Source: Cryptomeria japonica
Taxonomy: Eukaryota; Streptophyta; Pinopsida; Cupressales; Cupressaceae
DNA length: 64,000 bases
Direction of reading: 5' to 3'
Assembly (NCBI RefSeq): GCF_030272615.1
Contig: NC_081412.1
Span: forward strand, 673,081,823-673,145,822
Shown here piece by piece: positions 57,852 to 64,000 of the stretch (positions within the stretch are counted from its first letter, which is position 1; each line of letters starts with the position of its first letter). Both the position numbers and the translations under genes were made by a program. The notes under the pieces are model-generated. The model made no database searches. It saw only the letters and a program-made list of their open reading frames with translations, and was not told where the DNA came from.

Positions 57852-59830
57852 TACTCCTTCAACATTATCCCTGTGTTGAAGATGGTGAAGAATGAGGCAA
57901 CCACTAAACTAACTAGTTCAATGTTTGATATAAGAGGGTTGTGACTATGGAGGAAATAATTGATTTGGGTGTCTAGTATGTGACTACAAGTGTGGTGTAT
58001 AGGATATACTTTAAAAGCTAGGAGGATTTTTCCACTATTACTGCAATCTATAATAACTATTGGATTTTAGTTTAAGGTGATAATTTTTATATATGTGAGC
58101 TTTTGAGACTATAGCTACTAGATAACCTAGAGAAGATGAAGAACTCAAAGTATTTATTTAAGTATGGTTCCCTGATCGTATGTTTGGAATTTATGTTTAT
58201 GAATGAGATTATGGGTATAATAAGTAAGGTATGAGACAAGTTTTATAATATTGGGATTCAAATTAAATAGAAAATTAAGAGTTTAAATAAAGACAGAAGC
58301 ATAGAAAATCCTATATTGGGTGTGGTTTAGGAATTTTTAGGACAAGACGCAAGAAAGAGAGAGGATTCCTTCCAGATTGGTGAGGAAGTATAAGAATGAG
58401 ATTACCTTTTTGGTCAATAGGGACCATTGTTATACTAATGATGTTGAGAAAAGGATTACTTGGCTTCTAGAGCTACCTTATAAAATATCAAAGGAGTATG
58501 TGGAAAATAATATAGAGACCTTATTGTAGTTGTGAATAGATCTAAGTGTAGAAAGATATGGGACTATAGCTGAAACACTAATCAAAATGATCCTAAAAAA
58601 TTATCAAAAGACTCATACAAAGATAATGGATAACCTCTACAAGAAGATTAACCTACCCACTATGGTTGAATCTTTTGTGAAGCAAGCTATTAGGATAACT
58701 AGGTCTACATATAACTCTCCTTTAGTACATATTAGATCCTTTGGAGATCTTGTGAAATTTGTAACAATTTAAAAGAAGAGTTAAAGGCATATGTGGAAGG
58801 TAATAAGAGAGAAATCTAGTCCATAGACCATAGTTAAGGAATTGGGTAGTAATAGTATAGATGAGGAAAAAGACTAGGAGAAGTTTGTAATAAGAAATGG
58901 GTCCAAGAAGATAGAAGGTAAATTTATAAGGATGATGTTCCTCTTATTTAAAGAAAAAGAACATTGGTCTCCTCGATATAAAACAAGTAGCTAAGAAGAA
59001 TAAGGTAATAGTTGTAGAGAAGAAGAAAGAAAAGAAGATAATAAAGAGAAGGAAGAAGCCTACTATCACTTTGGTTGATCCTAAATACTAGCTTCTTTAT
59101 CTTAAGAGCTTGGAGAATACAATTTATTAGCATGATTCTTTGGAGGTGTCTACAAGTTTGTATAAAGATTCTCCTTTTGTAGACAAAGTAATAATTGATC
59201 GTATTATTTTATGGTATTTGATCATATTCAACATGAATGTTATTGATATTGTAGATAAATTGTCAGTGGAATTGTTAGAGGTCTTGACAGAGAAAAGAAG
59301 GAAGTAGTAAGGAACATTTTCAACATCTAGATTCATGCCTTGGATATGGTACACCATCCCTTATCTTAGGACGATGGGACAAATATCATTCAAACTCTTA
59401 ATGCAATGCTCAAAACTAAATAGAGAGTCAACATCCTCATGGATGAGGATTCAGATGACTATCAGAGGGTAGTTAGATAGATCTAAGAGGTAGAAAAAAA
59501 GTTGTGAAAGAGTTGAAGAAGAGTGTGTCTTATCCTCTAAAGAAGACAAATAATAGTACTAGACTGGTGGTCACTAAATTTGGTGCTCCTAGTGGTGGTA
59601 ATGCTAAAGATGATTCAAAGAAGAAGATTGATGAGTAGAATGATGATAATGCAGGTTCAAAAACAAGTTCACACAATCTAATGGAGGTAGAAAAGGGTGT
59701 GGAGATAGTTGTAGAGAATATTCTAGAGAAGGAGAACTGTCTAGAGAAAGAACAAGAAAAGGATATGGTGACAAAGGAAGAGAAGGCTATGGAACCTAGT
59801 GGAGAATTGTTCAGACCTTACAACAATTAA
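57802..59830 (+). pseudogene. Accessory ORF of the host element, 3' part
   Basis: This continues 49271-49625 after the inserted element. It is strongly decayed but still shows 'LFKYGSLIVCLEFMFMNEI' (near 58150-58210), matching 'TLKFGSLLICMFFYFEKFF' of the inserted element. Basic and acidic charged stretches follow (59000-59060; DEDSDDY near 59445; VVTKFGAPSGGNAKDDSKKK near 59570). The order agrees with the accessory frame at 52766-56149. It ends near 59830; no 3' LTR of the host follows, because another LTR starts at 59981. Confidence 0.6.
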
Positions 59831-59980
59831 GTTTTAGATTTTTTGAGCCTATAGATGTAGTTTGAAATAGTAATCACATCTGAGGTACTCTAGGTACCTA
59901 TATCTCAAGGTAAGATGGACCTTAATTGGTGGTCTCCCATAAACATACTTCACTTGGGTAATATATTTCACCATTATGCA

Positions 59981-60806
59981 TGTTGGCATTTTGCAGTCTT
60001 ATGAGAATAGTTCATGTTGTCATTGATGGCAACCAACTAGCAACCAACTTGAAATCATCTGTCAACCCACAGGTAGTTACTAGCATTGGAAATAGACTTC
60101 TACATTCACCAACAGGCACTTCACCGGAAACAACAATAATGCATACCGAGACTCAAAGCCGACATGGAATAAAATCTTGCTTATTTTTTTATATTGTAAT
60201 TATCTTTTGTAAAAGCCGACATGGCATATTGTAAAAGACTCATATATATGTATGAGATCTTATAGGTCATTGAAAAATAGAAAAGAGAGAAGATTATGAG
60301 AGTGGATATAATGATACATTTTGTATAAGGTGATATAGTTGATAACGAAGGTATTTGTAATAGACTGAGCTTAAACCGGTACTGAACCAGGCATATTTGA
60401 TGTTGATCTGAAGCAGTACATTATATTGGATTTTGAAAATCCATTTTGTAAGTCAGTGAGACTTTTGTTTTGTGATTGAGCAGTGAGCTCTGGGATGCTA
60501 GCCTTCTTGCATGTGTAGGCCCCTCATTGTAAGTAATATTTATTCATTGGCTAGTGAGTGAATATTGTGGGTCACAAATCCCACTAAGGTTTTTCCCACA
60601 CTAGGTTTCCTCATTAAATATCTTGTTATGGTGTGTTCTCTATGTTGACTTTGTTATTCTTATTTGTTGCATTAATTCTTATTTACCGATACACTATTTT
60701 GGGATACAAAGTTCTAAATAAGTTTAAATATTTTTTTAACCGGTTAGACACTGATTCACCCCCCCCTCCCCTCAAAGTGTCTTTGGTATTGTCATTGATT
60801 CTAACA
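59981..60806 (+). repeat. LTR, about 826 bp
   Basis: It starts TGTTGGCATTTTGCAG and ends GATTCTAACA directly before a primer site. It contains the GATTCACCCCCCCCTCCCCTC motif about 50 bp before the end. The start is chosen by TG and the usual copia LTR start word. No TSD can be tested. Confidence 0.7.
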
Positions 60807-60807
60807 A

Positions 60808-60820
60808 TTGGTATCAGAGC
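60808..60820 (+). promoter_or_regulatory. Primer-binding site (initiator Met tRNA)
   Basis: TTGGTATCAGAGC, one base after the LTR end. Confidence 0.92.
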
Positions 60821-60879
60821 TTGGTCCTCTACTTTCAAAAGTCTAACAGCTTGAGGAGGATTCTGACACCGTTATAGAT

Positions 60880-61204
60880 GGAGAACTTAAGGAAATAATT
60901 GGAAGGAGCTCTTGTAGACTATGATACAGAAAAGGTGAAGAACATCAGATTGGAGGATGAACTTAAAACTTCTCAAGAATTCATTTTGGCACTACAAAAT
61001 AACCTGGTTATTGCAAAGAACAAAAGAAAAGAACTTCATATGTAGATGCATAATGAGGATGATGAAAAGAAACTCTTAGAGAACTTGCAAACAAGTTGAG
61101 ACAAGAAAACAGTACTGAAGAGGGGAAAATAGATTTGAAGGTCAAATGATCAAAACATAACGAAATAAACATGCAGAATGCTAAAATATCATTAAAAGAC
61201 CATT
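60880..61204 (+). pseudogene. Coiled-coil gag-like protein, N-terminal part
   Basis: ATG near 60880 ('MENLRK'), with charged helices 'VKNIRLEDELKTSQEFILAL' and 'HNEDDEKKLLENL', and stops. It corresponds to the coiled-coil part of the gag at 50881-52233. It breaks off at about 61204, where LTR-like DNA begins, and resumes near 62235. Confidence 0.65.
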
Positions 61205-62234
61205 TCACCTTGCTATTTTACCTTCTCCTTTGGATTGAGCTTGATGAAGTGAAGGTGCCCCTTGATAATGCTCCACTTGATGTGCTCCTTTGGATGTTGG
61301 ATGTGGATGGCTCTCCAATGTTGTGCACAAGTGGAATGGATTTAAAAAATGATAAGGATGAGATGATCAAGTTGCTAAGATGATTTCCTGGGCTCAAAAG
61401 GGCAGCATAAGCTTACTGGATTTCAAGATGTGTAGAATGAAGGGATGGAGCCCTATTTTATAGGAAGAGGAGAGGAAAGCGAATGGCTAGGATGAATTCA
61501 AGATGAAGGGCTAAGAGTTACTTGTGACCTCACACAAGCTCCAAGAGAGGGTGTGGAGACCAATAAATATGCCTTAAAGGCATTTTGTATCTCCACACTC
61601 TACAAGATGCATTGGAGGAATTAAAAATTCTCCAAAAAAGGATATCATGGGGATTAGAGGAATAAAAAGGAATTAAAAATTCCTTGGGAGAGGGGATGCC
61701 TAGAGGAATGTGTGATTTTGAAAATCTTACATTCACCTAGGAAAAGAGCATTTAAAACTAGTGGCTGGATGAAAAGGACAAAGAGTTGACTTTGTGGCTA
61801 ATCATGATGATTAACCATTAACGACTCATTAGGAGGGGGATTAGAGGAAATGTTAGGTGGGATTAATATTTGTAGGAGAATTTGACTAGGAGAGAGAATG
61901 AGTGGAGGGAATAAAAAATTAGAAGAATAATGTTAAGTGAGTTTAGGGAGTTTCTAGAAGAATTTATTATGTTAATGATGAATTAAGAAGATGATTTGTA
62001 GGAACCATGTAGATTAACTAATTAATTGAAATTAATTATCTAAGAGGAAGATTTGTTAGGGTTTGATTTTTTAGAAGAATAAAGAAAGGGATTGATTTAT
62101 TAAATAAATCAATCACATGCTATAGTGACAATATTAATTATAAATATTGAGAGGAATTTGAATTAACATAATTAATTAATTAATTATGCGAGGAATAAAA
62201 AATAATTAAAATAATTATTTTTATGTGTCTACAA
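61205..62234 (+). repeat. LTR-like DNA inserted in gag
   Basis: About 1 kb, non-coding, interrupting the gag frame. It has a TATA-like CCCTATTTTATAGG (near 61451), shares 'TTAACCATTAA' words with 63000-64000, and may begin TGCTATTTTACC and end TGTCTACA. I found no clean TSD, so it is a solo LTR only by inference. Confidence 0.5.
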
Positions 62235-62990
62235 GTACTATGAAGAATGAAATGCAAGATATGACTATGAGATTTTGTAAAGACATTGAAGATAGAAACA
62301 AAAATGAAGAAGACCTGACTAGGAGACTCAATGATGCTAGAAATGAAAATCTGAGACTTAGTCATGAAAATGATATGTTGAAGACAAAATTGATTCACAT
62401 TCAACATGATAAAGCATAGCTCATGAGACAAAAGGGAATTTTGGAAAATGAGTTGGCTACTGCAAATCAACACAAAGAGAAATTCAAGAAAAGTTCAGAG
62501 GAGCTTGATAACATGCTGAAAAGTCAAAAACTTAATGGAGATACTAATGGACTTGGATTTGATGTTGGATAATGTTTCGGTACTACAAACAATCTAGATT
62601 AGAACAAACCGGTAAGACAAACTAATGCTTATAAATTTAATGGTGAATGTTTCAATTGCAACAAATATGGTCATAGAGACAAGCAGTGTAGATTTAGAAA
62701 CAATTAGAATATCAATGCACCCACCGGTCAATGTTCCAAATGCAACAAAGTTGGTCATAATATAGAAAACTACAGAATGAATATGAAATGTTATGTTTGT
62801 GGAAGATATGGACACTTATCTAATCAATGCAGAACACAAATCGGCATAGGATATGAAAAATCTATTCAGAGGAATAATGTGACTTGTTATGCTTGTAACA
62901 AAATTGGACATATTGCAAAATTTTGAGGAAGCAAGACTTCACTGACAAATAATAAAGGATCCATTTTGAAAGGCAAAAAAAACGTAGATG
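62235..62990 (+). pseudogene. Coiled-coil/zinc-knuckle gag-like protein, C-terminal part
   Basis: It continues the frame begun at 60880. A coiled coil ('RNKNEEDLTRRLNDARNENL', 'SHENDMLKTKLIHIQHDKA') is followed by four knuckles: CFNCNKYGHRDKQC (about 62648), CSKCNKVGHNIENY, CYVCGRYGHLSNQC and CYACNKIGHIAKF. As in 50881-52233, no capsid domain is seen before the knuckles. Downstream there is no sign of protease or pol in the next kilobase, but the window ends. Confidence 0.75.
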
Positions 62991-64000
62991 AGGTAAAGCA
63001 AGAATTTTAAAAACAAAGGATTAGGAAGAGAGATCACAATGTTGATGAGATTATCTCTGTATGTGGGAAAAGTGTGGTATGATAAAACTTAAAATGTGAA
63101 AATATGATTAAATTACTAGTCCACACACACACACAAGACTTCTTGGTGTAAGCTATGGAGTAACATAATATTACTCAGCTTCCCAAGGAGGGTCCCATGG
63201 TTCTCTATCTCACAATGTCCCTCAAACCAACGTTTTTGCTCTCAGATTACTGAGCAAAATGGTTTAGGGATGGCAAATATGAGAACGAGAGATGCTTTGA
63301 TAAATTTTAGTATGAAATGGATGCTAAGCTATGTATGATCTTAGAAATGCAATAAACTAGATGATAAGATGACAAGGTTAGTATGAATACTATCCTAGCA
63401 TACTATATTTAGTCTATGATTGAGCTAAAATGATAAAGAAATTACTTTAAACATGCATATTTAGTCTAATTCTGATCTAAAAGAGGCTAAATGATGAGCA
63501 TAAAGATGATATGAAAGCTTGAAAGAATTTGAGCATAAGTGTAATACTTCAAATTTGGAGGATTCTATCTATGAAAATGGAGGAATGGGAGCTCTATTTA
63601 TAGTCAAAATAGGGCAATGGATGGTCAGGATTGAATGGTTTAATCAAGGGTTGAATTTGAAAGTTGGGGATCCATGTTTGCAAATTGCACCAATAAAATG
63701 GTGACAAATGTCAACATAAGATTGGGTTAAAAAAGGGGTTGGAGACATTGAATGCCTAAGAAGACCTCATGGTTATCTAGAGGCTAAGGGTCAAGTCGAA
63801 GTTAGGATTACCCACTGGATTAAGAGTTAATCCAAGGATAAACCTTTGTGCAAATGATTAAGAGATAATCATGGTCAAAGCAATAAAGGCCTAATGAGAC
63901 CCTTGGGTTGGGTAGAGGTTGAGTCAAAACAAATGTTTTAACCATGTAGAAGGGTTTGGGTTAACCATTAATGGTTATTGGAGACTTTGTGGATTAAGTG
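62991..64000. other. LTR-like non-coding DNA at the window end
   Basis: No ORF of note. A CA run lies near 63121. GAGCTCTATTTATAG (near 63590) is a possible TATA box. 'GGTTAACCATTAATGG' near 63960 recalls 61205-62234. It is probably LTR or internal DNA of another element, cut by the window end. Confidence 0.35.

Noticed and set aside
60633-60854. Short hydrophobic plus-strand frame that looks like a membrane protein
   Set aside because: It overlaps the end of an LTR and its primer site; T-rich LTR DNA gives such frames by chance.
1-64000. CRISPR arrays, bacterial operons or viral genomes
   Set aside because: No regular repeat-spacer structure and no prokaryotic gene layout. All long frames are retroelement parts.
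1-64000. Host protein-coding genes with introns
   Set aside because: No frame outside the elements has recognisable non-mobile domains, and no exon chain could be supported by eye. Weak or short exons cannot be excluded.

Overview
This 64 kb window holds no host gene that I can recognise. It is a retrotransposon graveyard from a seed-plant nuclear genome. The evidence is a Tat-type Ty3/gypsy element with dual RNase H, several Ty1/copia elements with initiator-Met primer sites, L1-type LINEs with a DUF4283-like ORF1, and decay dominated by CAG->TAG and CGA->TGA stops. The very high repeat content and ageing nested insertions would fit a gymnosperm, but that is inference and I do not name a species.

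Layout. 1-12279 (minus strand): gypsy/Tat material. An almost open gag-pol frame (7199->879) is preceded by a primer-binding site (7293-7313) and an LTR (about 7316-8108). Upstream of that LTR lies a ~1,040-codon accessory frame (11346->8228). A 749-bp, ~98% identical repeat, rich in CATCGATG, occurs at both ends (1-749 and 11531-12279). This fits two copies of an 11.53-kb element that share one LTR, with the accessory frame at the 3' end of each. 12283-13691: 3' end of a copia element. 13840-19710: a 5'-truncated, decayed LINE. 20381-23081: 3' end of another LTR element with a 1.2-kb LTR. 23157-31248: a full LINE of 8,056 bp with an 18-bp target-site duplication and three ORFs. 31779-33867: an internally deleted LTR element with a perfect 5-bp TSD. 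34162-41597: a minus-strand copia element that itself received a solo LTR and an LTR fragment. 42970-46212: a second copy of the gypsy-type accessory frame. 47229-59830: a decayed element interrupted by a younger 8-kb LTR element (49626-57683). 59981-64000: LTR, primer site and gag of another element, interrupted by LTR-like DNA.

Most interesting: a large accessory protein family recurs in at least five elements of three kinds. These are the gypsy 3' ORF, its homologue at 42970-46212, ORF3 of both LINEs, and the second ORF of the 8-kb element and of its host. Each has an N-terminal globular part with an 'IN+E-I---hG' motif and a hydrophobic 'FGSLhhC' type helix, then a charged nuclear-type linker and a coiled-coil tail. 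In the full LINE the ORF lies inside the TSDs, so it belongs to the LINE. The 8-kb LTR element encodes only a coiled-coil/zinc-knuckle protein and this accessory protein, with no protease, integrase or reverse transcriptase, so it must depend on other elements.

All frames carry stops or frameshifts. Coordinates of LTR ends without a TSD are approximate.
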